DNA of 64,000 nucleotides, taken from NCBI GenBank assembly GCA_964537875.1, contig CAZIDN010000010.1, positions 14,104-78,103 on the forward strand. The letters run 5' to 3'. The position numbers and the translations under genes are program-made. Below the pieces are notes generated by a model. That model saw nothing but the letters and a program-made list of their open reading frames with translations. It was not told the origin of the DNA and did not search any database. How positions within the stretch are numbered: the stretch's first letter is position 1; the number at the start of each line of letters is the position of its first letter. The DNA is from JAPKZH01 sp964537875 (GTDB lineage: Bacteria; Acidobacteriota; Aminicenantia; Aminicenantales; UBA4085). Below, one piece after another: positions 18,180-26,610 of the stretch.

Positions 18180-20684
18180 CTATTTTTTCGGCTCCAGGAT
18201 CATGGTGATCTGATCCCTCAAGTCCTCCAGGTGTGTCTTGGTGACCGTATCAACGGCCGTGCCGGCCTTGTTCACCAGGAGGTTCTGGAGGGCTTTCAGT
18301 TCAGCGCGGATCGCTCCGCGGCTGTCGTCGCTGCGGAGGCCGGCGCTCACGACTGGCACGGCGGCAGCCGAGGCCGTGGCTTGAGCCGGGGCAAGGCGAC
18401 TGCCGAGCAGCTCGATATAGGCACGCTGCAAGTTGCGCCGGTAGGGATCGATCTTCACGGCCTCGACCTGAAGCTCGGTGAAAACGCCACCACGCAGGTC
18501 CATCAGGAGCTGAGCGATGGTGTAGGCCTTATCGCCTAATATGGCCTCATGTTCCTGAAGGCGGCTCACCCGGTTCTGCCGGAGAAGGTTGTTCAAGACG
18601 CTCTGCTGGAGGGATGCCAACCGAGCTTGCCCGCTGGTCGGCTCCAGCTTGCCCAGAATCTCGGTGGGGAATAGCCAGGCGGGAGTCTGGAAAATATTCT
18701 CGTTGAGGAACGAAACGGCCTCCTGCTGGCGGGCCTTGGCCACGGGCGTGAAGCGCACGCCGGTCGCCAACCCAACCTTCGGCTGGCTGTCGAATCCGCC
18801 CACGATGTTGGCGACGTGCCCCAGCTCGTAGGAAAGCTGGCTCGAGACTGCGGCGTACATGTGATCCAGCTGGCGGTAGTCCTCTCCCGGTTTGAGCACG
18901 GCCCGAGGCAGCATATCCATCACCCGGTGAAGATTCTTGATGCCGAGCCCCGTGGCCTTAACGGCGTCGATATCGCCCACAGCCTCGGACTGCTCGCCAG
19001 GATCGGTGCCGAGGCTGCCGGCCGTGTTGAATCGCAGCCAAGGTGTGGTCTCCTGGACCTTGCACCATTCGCTGAGAACCGGCTTCTCTTCATCGGGGGT
19101 CTTGGCGGAGGGAATAGGCGTATATCCCCATTTGATCGAGAAAATATCATAGGGCCCGATCTTGGGGATCAGGTCGTCGGGATCGATGCCGTCCTCGGGC
19201 TGGGCCACGTAATTGAAGCGGCTGTAGTCCATCAGAGTCGGAACATGGCTGTTCTTCTTCACCCAGGCCTTGTCCCTGATCTTCTCGATAGGATAGGTAG
19301 CGCTGGCCTTGAAGTTGTGGGGCAACCCCAGAGAATGGCCCACCTCGTGGGTTACGACGTAAAGAAGGATCTTGCCCATGACCTCGTCCGGGACGGGCAG
19401 GGTTTTGCAACGCGGATCCAGGGGGCCCACCTGGGTCCAGTACCAGTCCCGGGCCAGCTGTTGGACATTGTGGTAGACCTCCACGTCGGCCTCGAGAATC
19501 TCGCCGCTGCGCGGGTCGGATACGTGAGGGCCCATGGCATTGGCCACGGTGGACGGCACCCAACGGATCACGGAAATGCGGGCGTCGTCGGCGCTCCAAT
19601 CGGGATCCTGCTCCGGCGTCGGGGCTTCCTTGGCCTGGATGGCCTTGATGAACCCGGCTTCCTCGAAGGCGGGCTGCCAGGCCTCGATGCCCTTTATTAT
19701 ATAAGGCACCCAACGCTTGGGAGTGGCGGGGTCCACGTAAAAGACGATGGGCTTGACGGGCTCGCTCTTGGCCGTACCAGGATTCTTCTTCTCCAAGCGC
19801 CAACGGGCGATGAAATCCCGTCTCGTGGTCTCATGGTCCGGGCGGCCGTAATCCGTGTGGCTGTGAGTGAAGTAGCCTACCCGGGTGTCCGCCAACCGGC
19901 CCATCATGGGCCTTTCCGGCAGCTTGACAAAGGAATAATGGATGACCGCCGTGGGGCTGGGAGGAGACGGCAGGAGATAAGCCAGCTGAGGTAGAAAGCC
20001 GGCCGGCAACTGCGGCGGCGTGGGGTTGAAAGTCTGGGTCGCCTCGACATTCAAGTTGAGGGGATAGACCTTGACTTTGTCGAAGAAAGTGCGGGAAGCA
20101 TCCAGCGAAGCGCCCTGGAGAAGTTTTTTCACCGGGATCTCGTTCACGTCGCTGGTAAAGAGCTTGGTCGAATCGATGACCGGCGCGCCGTCGGCGGCAA
20201 ATGCCTCCACCGGAAAAGCCATGATGATGGTCGCGGTATTCATGGCATCCACGGCCCGGCTGATAGGATTGTTGGGATCTGCGATGTTGGCGTAGGAGAC
20301 GGCCCGCAGCAGGACCTTGTTCTCCCGCAGCTGCCAGCGGACGACCATATTTCCCGCAGACTGACCGGGGTAGCTCGTGCCGCTCGGGCTTTTCTTGATC
20401 TGGACGACAAGCAGGAGATCCTTTTCCAGCTCCCCTTTCGGGATTTCGATCAGGACCTTCCCTTTGTTGGTGTGAACCTTGAAGAGTCCGGCCTGGCTTT
20501 TGAACTCGGGCGTGACGACCTGGTCATAAGGCTTGGGCTCGGTTTCACCGGGCCGGCCGGGCGCTGCCGGTGTCTGCTTGGTTTCTGCGGGCGGCTTGGC
20601 CGCCTGCGGATCTTTGGGCTTTTCCTGGGCAAACGCCCAGGCGGCCAGGGTCATGGTTAAGATAACAGACAAGAACCGCTTCAT
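18180..20684 (-). CDS. Exported zinc metalloprotease, DUF5117/DUF5118 type
   Basis: An 834-residue protein. The ATG at 20684 is chosen because AAGGAGG lies 5 bases upstream and a signal peptide begins there (MKRFLSVILTMTLAAWAFAQ); an upstream ATG in the same frame lacks both. A Pro/Ala/Lys-rich linker follows, then the DUF5118 and DUF5117 regions. The zinc site HEVGHSLGLPHN lies near residues 447-458 and has the extended HExxHxxGxxH metzincin form. Family members are large extracytoplasmic proteases of unknown substrate. The gene stands alone, divergent from the amidohydrolase gene. Confidence 0.9.
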   Translation of the reverse strand: MKRFLSVILTMTLAAWAFAQEKPKDPQAAKPPAETKQTPAAPGRPGETEPKPYDQVVTPEFKSQAGLFKVHTNKGKVLIEIPKGELEKDLLLVVQIKKSPSGTSYPGQSAGNMVVRWQLRENKVLLRAVSYANIADPNNPISRAVDAMNTATIIMAFPVEAFAADGAPVIDSTKLFTSDVNEIPVKKLLQGASLDASRTFFDKVKVYPLNLNVEATQTFNPTPPQLPAGFLPQLAYLLPSPPSPTAVIHYSFVKLPERPMMGRLADTRVGYFTHSHTDYGRPDHETTRRDFIARWRLEKKNPGTAKSEPVKPIVFYVDPATPKRWVPYIIKGIEAWQPAFEEAGFIKAIQAKEAPTPEQDPDWSADDARISVIRWVPSTVANAMGPHVSDPRSGEILEADVEVYHNVQQLARDWYWTQVGPLDPRCKTLPVPDEVMGKILLYVVTHEVGHSLGLPHNFKASATYPIEKIRDKAWVKKNSHVPTLMDYSRFNYVAQPEDGIDPDDLIPKIGPYDIFSIKWGYTPIPSAKTPDEEKPVLSEWCKVQETTPWLRFNTAGSLGTDPGEQSEAVGDIDAVKATGLGIKNLHRVMDMLPRAVLKPGEDYRQLDHMYAAVSSQLSYELGHVANIVGGFDSQPKVGLATGVRFTPVAKARQQEAVSFLNENIFQTPAWLFPTEILGKLEPTSGQARLASLQQSVLNNLLRQNRVSRLQEHEAILGDKAYTIAQLLMDLRGGVFTELQVEAVKIDPYRRNLQRAYIELLGSRLAPAQATASAAAVPVVSAGLRSDDSRGAIRAELKALQNLLVNKAGTAVDTVTKTHLEDLRDQITMILEPKK

Positions 20685-20929
20685 GAAAAACCTCCTTGTG
20701 GCAAAAGGTGAAATCCCCCACGCGTTTATAATCGCATCAAAATCTTTCTTGGACTCGGGAAAACCTGTTTTTTTCTTCTCGCATCGGGGACAGGAATGAA
20801 ACATAGCACTCCGGCCGAACATCTGTCAACGACAAAAAAATCCGCGCCGGCCGGCTTGCAATCGTCCTTCTAAATGATTTACGATTCCGGCTAAGAATCG
20901 ACCGGAGTCCGAACTCGAAGGAGGATTTC

Positions 20930-22534
20930 ATGAAAAAAAGCATGACGGGCAGAATATCGCTGTTCGGAGGCTTGATGATCGGGCTGGCCGTCATCGGAAT
21001 AGCCCTGACGGCGGCGGCCCAGGGCGCACCCCAGGCCCAGAAGCCCGCGGCCGCCGTGAAAGCGCCGGAGCACGCCAAACAATACAAGCGGCTCCTCATC
21101 AGGAACGCGATGGTCATCTACGGAAACGCCGAGCCTCCCTTCGGCCCCACGAACATCTGTGTGGAGGACGGGTTGATCGCGAGGGTCGGTGGCGTGCCTC
21201 GCGGCTGGGTGCCCGACGCCGAGATCGACGCTACAGGCAAGTACGTGATGCCCGGCATCGTCAACGGCCACATCCACCTCCAGGACGAACGCGGCGGCAT
21301 CCCCCAGCCGTTCCAGTACGAGATGAACCTCTACTTGGCGGCGGGAGCGACGACCATCCGTGACGTCGGAGCCGACTGGAACAAGGCGAAGGAATGGCGC
21401 GCCCGGAGCGCTGCCCACACGCTGGTCGCACCGCGGATCCTGCTCTATGAACGCCTCTGGGCGTCGAAGGGATCTCACACGCCGGCCCTCGTCCGCGAGG
21501 GCGTTCGCTTTGCCAAGGCGGAGGGTGTCGACGGGCTCAAGGCCTCGGGCATGGACCGCGATCTGGCTGAGGCGCTGCTCGACGAAGCCAAGAAACAGGG
21601 GCTCCGGACCGCCGTCCATATCGCCGTCGACGAGACGACGGCCAAGGACTGGGCCGAGCTGGGCGTGACCTCCATCGAGCACTTCTATGGAGTCGCGGAC
21701 GCCGCCCTGGACGGCATCCAGAATTTCCCGCCCGAACATAACGCCAGCAACGAAATCCACCGGTTCGGCCGCGCCGGCGAGCTGTATATCCAGCCGAACC
21801 TCAACAGGAAGAAGCTTTCCGACGTGCTCGACCTGATGATCAAGAACAATGTCTATTGGTGTCCGACGCTCTCGATCTACGTCGCCAGCCGCGACGTCAT
21901 CCGGGCCCAGAACCAGCCTTGGTTCAAGGACTACCTGCACCCGACTTTGGAACAGTATTTCCGGCCGGACATGCGGAACCACGGGTCGTATTTCCTGGGC
22001 TGGACCAACACCCAGGAGGTCCGCTGGAAGAAGAATTACCAGGTTTGGATGGACGCCCTCAAGGAGTTCGGCGTCAAGGGAGGCGTCATCACCGTCGGTG
22101 ACGACGCCGGGTTTATCTACTCGATCTACGGATTCGGCCAAGTCCACGAAATGGAACTGCTCGAGGAGGCCGGTTTTCACCCTCTCGAGGTCATCAAGAT
22201 GGCCACCGTGAACGGCGCAAAATTGATCGGCATGGAGGACAGGCTCGGCCGGGTCCGCCAGGGCTTCATCGCCGACCTGCTGGTCGTCAACGGCAATCCC
22301 GTCGAAAACCTGCGGCTGCTGAATCCCGCCGGCACCGACGTGCTGACCTACGACGGCAAAGTCGTGAACAACTACGGCGCCATCGCGCCCGGCGACCCGA
22401 AAGTCAAGGCGGTGCGCGCCGGCGGCATCGAATGGACCATCAAGGACGGCATCCCCTACCACGTCCCGACGCTCATGAGGGAAGTGAAGGGGATGGTGGA
22501 CCAGGGCCGGACGGAGAGGGCAAAAAAACGATGA
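20930..22534 (+). CDS. Exported amidohydrolase (metal-dependent hydrolase)
   Basis: A 534-residue member of the amidohydrolase superfamily with an N-terminal signal peptide (hydrophobic to AAAQ near residue 31) and GAAGGAGG just upstream. Metal ligands fit the family order: HIHL near 115, a Lys-containing GLKASG, His in AVHIA, His in SIEHFYG and Asp in VGDDAG. C-terminal ANGKL-type residues and GFIADLLVVNGNP form the usual closing beta-sandwich. Substrates of exported members include dipeptides and cyclic amides; this one cannot be assigned. A weak promoter (TTGCAA, 18 bases, TACGAT at 20856-20885) precedes it. Confidence 0.88.
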   Translation: MKKSMTGRISLFGGLMIGLAVIGIALTAAAQGAPQAQKPAAAVKAPEHAKQYKRLLIRNAMVIYGNAEPPFGPTNICVEDGLIARVGGVPRGWVPDAEIDATGKYVMPGIVNGHIHLQDERGGIPQPFQYEMNLYLAAGATTIRDVGADWNKAKEWRARSAAHTLVAPRILLYERLWASKGSHTPALVREGVRFAKAEGVDGLKASGMDRDLAEALLDEAKKQGLRTAVHIAVDETTAKDWAELGVTSIEHFYGVADAALDGIQNFPPEHNASNEIHRFGRAGELYIQPNLNRKKLSDVLDLMIKNNVYWCPTLSIYVASRDVIRAQNQPWFKDYLHPTLEQYFRPDMRNHGSYFLGWTNTQEVRWKKNYQVWMDALKEFGVKGGVITVGDDAGFIYSIYGFGQVHEMELLEEAGFHPLEVIKMATVNGAKLIGMEDRLGRVRQGFIADLLVVNGNPVENLRLLNPAGTDVLTYDGKVVNNYGAIAPGDPKVKAVRAGGIEWTIKDGIPYHVPTLMREVKGMVDQGRTERAKKR

Positions 22535-22696
22535 GGAATCGGGACAAGAGTCTGCGATTCATGGCCAACGCTATTTTTCTCCGAGTCTTGCCAGAAACAC
22601 CGCGCTTCGAATGGAGAAAATCAAACGGATGAATCCCTCTCGAGACGAAGACACGACGGGGAAGGGTCTCTGAGGCAGGCCGGCGCATCCTTGAAT

Positions 22697-22893
22697 TAAT
22701 ATCAATGCAATAATTAAAATGACATCCCCGTTCGGGCGGCGCTTAGGCCGTCCGCAGCCCCCGGGCCCCGGGGAACCAGTCCCGTCGGTTCCCCCCGTCG
22801 GAAAAGCCGACGGGGCCCCCCTCCGCTACGAGGGCTTTAGGATGGCCTAAGCGCCGCCCATACATTGTCACTTTATTTATTACGTTTGTATTA
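22697..22893. repeat. Palindromic MITE-like element, subfamily 1, copy A
   Basis: A 197-base element with imperfect terminal inverted repeats of 28 bases (22 matches), beginning TAATA and ending TATTA. Inside is a perfect 16-base inverted repeat (GGGCGGCGCTTAGGCC and its complement), then a GC-rich core with nested hairpins around CCGTCGGAAAAGCCGACGG. It is nearly identical, in inverted orientation, to the element at 56241-56436. The remaining part of the 417-base gap (22535-22696) shows nothing recognisable. Confidence 0.8.
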
Positions 22894-22951
22894 GTTGAAG
22901 GAAGAGTAGCAAAAAGGATATAATTTTTTTGCCCCGCTTTTGGGAAGGACC

Positions 22952-23917
22952 ATGAAACTCATCATCCAGATTCCCTGTTACAATGAAGAAAAAAACCTGC
23001 CGGCGACATTTTTGGACCTGCCCAAAACGATCGAAGGGATCGAGAGGATCGAGACGCTGATTATCGATGACGGGAGCGAAGACCACACCGTGGAAATCGC
23101 CCGCCGCATCGGGGTCGATCACATCCTCCGCTTTAAAAATCACAAGGGCTTAGCCAGAGCTTTTTCCGAGGGCATCGACAAGAGCTTAGAATTAGGGGCG
23201 GATATTATCGTGAACACCGATGCCGACAATCAATATGCAGGCCAGGACATCCCGCAGCTGGTCCAACCCATTCTCGAGGGGAAAGCTGATGTCGCCGTGG
23301 GCGCGAGGCGAATCGAAGCCATCCCCCACTTTTCTTGGTTCAAAAAGAGACTGATCCGCTGGGGAAGCGCCCTCATCAGGACTTTATCCCGGACGAAAGT
23401 CGAAGATGCGGTGAGCGGTTTCCGGGCTTTTTCGAAGGAGGCGGCACTTCGGATCAGCATCCTGTCGGACTATTCCTACACCATCGAGAATCTCATTCAG
23501 CTGGGACACCAAAAACTCAAGATCATCTCTGTCCCCATTCGAACCAACCCGAAGTCGAGAGAATCGCGGCTGATCAAGAACATCCCCCACTTCGTAGGCC
23601 AACAGGCGGCCACGATCTTGAGAGTCTATGCCACTTATCAAGCCTTAAAAGTCTTCATGACCCTAGGTTTGATCATCATCCTTCCCGGGCTGTTGGGATT
23701 TCTCCGGTTTCTCTATCTCTATGGGACCGGCCGGGGGCAGGGGCACGTTCAGTCCCTGATTTTTTCCGCCGCCATGTTTCTGGGTGGCCTCCTCATCCTC
23801 ATCTTTGGCGTCATCGCCGATCTCATCGGCAACAATCGGAAGCAGATCGAAAAGGCCCTCTATAGAATAAAAAGAATGGAGCTCGAGAACGCCGAAAGAA
23901 CCAAGGATGAAGATTGA
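22952..23917 (+). CDS. Family 2 glycosyltransferase with C-terminal membrane helices
   Basis: A 321-residue GT-A enzyme. The ATG at 22952 follows GGGAAGGA; an upstream TTG in frame is less likely. It starts IIQIPCYNEEKNLP and carries IIDDGSEDHT and a DAD-type metal site in NTDADNQY. Two hydrophobic segments near the C-terminus (about 235-255 and 270-295) resemble undecaprenyl-phosphate glycosyltransferases of the DPM1/GtrB type. It opens the plus-strand glycan operon, overlapping the next gene by 11 bases. Making a polyprenyl-linked sugar donor for the GT-C enzymes is a reasonable inference. Confidence 0.88.
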   Translation: MKLIIQIPCYNEEKNLPATFLDLPKTIEGIERIETLIIDDGSEDHTVEIARRIGVDHILRFKNHKGLARAFSEGIDKSLELGADIIVNTDADNQYAGQDIPQLVQPILEGKADVAVGARRIEAIPHFSWFKKRLIRWGSALIRTLSRTKVEDAVSGFRAFSKEAALRISILSDYSYTIENLIQLGHQKLKIISVPIRTNPKSRESRLIKNIPHFVGQQAATILRVYATYQALKVFMTLGLIIILPGLLGFLRFLYLYGTGRGQGHVQSLIFSAAMFLGGLLILIFGVIADLIGNNRKQIEKALYRIKRMELENAERTKDED

Positions 23918-25031
23918 TCTCGTCGGGCCTTCGTATCCTTTCCGGGGAGGCATCAGCTATTACACGACTCTTCTTTTCAGGCACTTAAAAGCAAAGCACC
24001 GAACCCATTTCTATTGCTTTCGAAGGCAGTATCCCCGATTCCTCTTCCCGGGCAAGACCGATCGGGAAGAGAGCGGATTCTATTTGAGAGAAGAGGAATC
24101 TCAGCCCCTCTTGGATGCGCTCAATCCGTGGACCTGGCTGAAGGTGGCCGGGGGCGTGATCAGGGACAGGCCGGCGCTCACGATTTTTCCGTGGTGGGTC
24201 ATGTACTGGGCTCCTCAATACTTGACGATGATCTTCCTCATCAAAATCTTCTCGAAAACCAAGATCTTGTTCATCTGCCACAATGTGGCCGAACATGAAG
24301 CAAGCTCCCTGAAGACCGTGGTCTCGAGATTCGTCCTTTCTCAGGGCGACTGCTTTATCGTTCATTCCGGGCAAGAAAAAGAAAACCTGAAAGCGCTCAC
24401 CGGGAAGAGCATGATCACTGTGACCCACCATCCGACCTATGATGTTTTTAACACGGCCGCCATGCCCAAGACATCCGCCCGAGAAAAACTCGGCCTTTCA
24501 GACGAAAAAATCATCCTGTTCTTTGGCTTTGTCAGAGAGTATAAAGGCTTGCCTTACTTGATCGAAGCCCTCCCTTTAATCCTGGCCCGGTTCAAGGTCC
24601 GGCTCCTCATCGTCGGCGAGTTTTGGCAAGATAAGAAACGCTGTCTTCAACTCATCCGTAAAATGGGCGTCGAACAATACGTCACCGTTATTGACCGCTA
24701 CGTTCCAAACGAGGACATGCCCGGCTATTTCTATGCCTCAGACCTGGTCATCCTTCCTTATACCTCTGTCACGGGAAGCGGGCTCCTCCAGCTGGCCTAC
24801 GCTTTCGGCAGGCCGGTCGTGACGACCACGATCGGGGATTTTCCCGAAATCGTCGCAGACAAAAAGACGGGATTTCTTGTCGCCCCCCGAAGCGCCAAGG
24901 GAATTGCCGACGCGGTCGTGGATTTCTATGAGAACTATGACGGGGAGGAGATGAGCGTACGGATCAAGAAGGAAAAGGGCAAGTTTTCTTGGGATCACTT
25001 GATCCGAGCCATCGAAGGCTTTGTCCCATGA
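23907..25031 (+). CDS. GT4-like glycosyltransferase (GT-B fold)
   Basis: A 374-residue enzyme with the layout of family 4 transferases. The N-terminal acceptor half starts IDLVGPSYPFRGGISYYT, and the C-terminal nucleotide-sugar half has LFFGFVREYKGLPYLIEA, ASDLVILPYTSVTGSGLLQL and a late VVTTTIGDFPEIV. The GSG-LLQLAYAFG region stands where others have the E-x7-E motif. The gene overlaps its neighbours by 11 bases on both sides, so tight co-translation in the glycan operon is likely. It probably adds a sugar to a lipid-linked intermediate in the cytoplasm. Confidence 0.9.
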   Translation: MKIDLVGPSYPFRGGISYYTTLLFRHLKAKHRTHFYCFRRQYPRFLFPGKTDREESGFYLREEESQPLLDALNPWTWLKVAGGVIRDRPALTIFPWWVMYWAPQYLTMIFLIKIFSKTKILFICHNVAEHEASSLKTVVSRFVLSQGDCFIVHSGQEKENLKALTGKSMITVTHHPTYDVFNTAAMPKTSAREKLGLSDEKIILFFGFVREYKGLPYLIEALPLILARFKVRLLIVGEFWQDKKRCLQLIRKMGVEQYVTVIDRYVPNEDMPGYFYASDLVILPYTSVTGSGLLQLAYAFGRPVVTTTIGDFPEIVADKKTGFLVAPRSAKGIADAVVDFYENYDGEEMSVRIKKEKGKFSWDHLIRAIEGFVP

Positions 25032-26526
25032 CTATCTTCAGGCCGAGGCTTGGCAGCCGCTCGTCCAGAAAATATTTAGAAGTCTGAGAGCTATGGGAAA
25101 AGACACTCTCTACATGATCTTCGCCCAAATACTTTTTATCGCCTCGGCCACCGCGGTTCATATCGGCATGGGGAGGATCCTCGGTCCGGAGCCGTACGGC
25201 GAATTCGGAGTGATCATGTCCCTGCTGGCCGTGCTCGAGGTCTTTCTGGCCAGAGGCATCCACGATTCGGTGACGAAATACACGGCCGAATTCCCGGAAA
25301 AATCTCAAGCCATAAAGAGGCAAGGTCTGACCATTGAGGCCATTTTCGGCGGCCTCGTTTTTCTTCTGTATGTCTTGACGGCCAAGCCCATCGCCCTGGC
25401 TTTCCATAACATCAACCTCACCCGGCCCCTTCGAATCTCCGCCTTTATCATTCCCTTCATCGCCCTCTATTCGGTCTTGATTGGCCACTTGAGCGGAAAA
25501 AGGATGTTCGGAAAACGGGCTCTAGCCATGAATGTCCAATCTTTGGGAAAAGTCGCGGGCGTCTATATCCTCGTCTTGATGGGCTTCGGGCTTCAGGGGG
25601 CCGTGAGCGGCTACCTGATCTCCTATGCCCTGGCCTTGCTGGCGGCATTTTATTTTTCGAGAGAAGCCCGCCAAGAATCCGAAACCTTTCCCGCCTCGAA
25701 GCTCCTCTTTTTCGCCATTCCGATCGTTGTCTTTTCAAGCATTCTGTCTCTGCTCATGAATTTAGACATTTTTTTCGTCAAGACTCTAGTCAAGGAGGGC
25801 CAAGCCGCCGGTTACTATGCATCAGCGCAGGCATTGACCAGAGCCCCTTATCTGGTCTTTTACGCGTTCGCCATCACTCTCCTTCCTATCATTTCACGAT
25901 TGACGTCCTCGAATCGTCTCCAAGAGGCCTCGCGGTATGTCAACAAATCCTTAAGATTCCTTCTGATTCTGCTTGTTCCCTTGGCATTTTTGACAAACGG
26001 TTTGTCCGGTCCGATCATCCAATGGATCTATTCTTCGCGGTACCTTCCCGCGGCCCGGCCTCTGGGCATCCTGATCTTCGGCATCACGTTTCTCACGTTT
26101 TTTTCGGTCCTGGCGGCGGTCATCACCGGGAGCGGCAAGCCAAAGACCTCGATGGCCCTGGCCTGTGCCGTCCTCCCTCTCGATTTTCTTTTGAATCTGC
26201 TTTTGGTTCCCCGATTCGGCCTCAGCGGCGCCGCCGCCGCAACCACGCTCACCAGTCTTGCCGGGATGATCGCCGCCGCCCTCGTCGTCCAAAAAAAATT
26301 CGGCAACCTGATGAGCGGATATTCATTCCTAAAAATCCTGTTGAGCTCATTTGTGTTTTTTATTATTCCCCGGCTTTGGCCCGTCTCAGGCTGGAGTCTC
26401 ATTCCCTATGCAATGGGGCTCTTCGGATTCTACCTCCTCCTGTTGATTCTTCTCAAGGAAATCGGCAGGGATGACCTTAATCTTTTCAGAAACGTCTGGA
26501 TTGGTATGATCAAAAAGAATCCCTGA
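25021..26526 (+). CDS. Wzx-like polysaccharide flippase (MOP superfamily)
   Basis: A 501-residue integral membrane protein with about 12-14 helices and the flippase pattern (GRILGPEPYGEFGVIMSLLAV in two overlapping parts near the N-terminus). It should turn lipid-linked glycan units across the inner membrane. The TTG at 25021 has GAAGG only 2 bases away; the ATG at 25093 (M25, just before the first helix) is an alternative giving 477 residues. It sits after GT2 and GT4 genes, matching a Wzx-type glycan pathway. No Wzy-like polymerase was clearly recognised. Confidence 0.88.
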   Translation: MSHDYLQAEAWQPLVQKIFRSLRAMGKDTLYMIFAQILFIASATAVHIGMGRILGPEPYGEFGVIMSLLAVLEVFLARGIHDSVTKYTAEFPEKSQAIKRQGLTIEAIFGGLVFLLYVLTAKPIALAFHNINLTRPLRISAFIIPFIALYSVLIGHLSGKRMFGKRALAMNVQSLGKVAGVYILVLMGFGLQGAVSGYLISYALALLAAFYFSREARQESETFPASKLLFFAIPIVVFSSILSLLMNLDIFFVKTLVKEGQAAGYYASAQALTRAPYLVFYAFAITLLPIISRLTSSNRLQEASRYVNKSLRFLLILLVPLAFLTNGLSGPIIQWIYSSRYLPAARPLGILIFGITFLTFFSVLAAVITGSGKPKTSMALACAVLPLDFLLNLLLVPRFGLSGAAAATTLTSLAGMIAAALVVQKKFGNLMSGYSFLKILLSSFVFFIIPRLWPVSGWSLIPYAMGLFGFYLLLLILLKEIGRDDLNLFRNVWIGMIKKNP

Positions 26527-26610
26527 GAAGCGCCTTGAAACGCGTCTATGGACATTTATCCCTCTCTTTGCTATTTTGCCTTGGAGACCGGTGGATGAAG
26601 GAGAGGCCTT

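Noticed and set aside
20891..22462. Minus-strand open frame of about 520 codons
   Set aside because: It is the antisense shadow of the amidohydrolase gene; no motif is seen in it.
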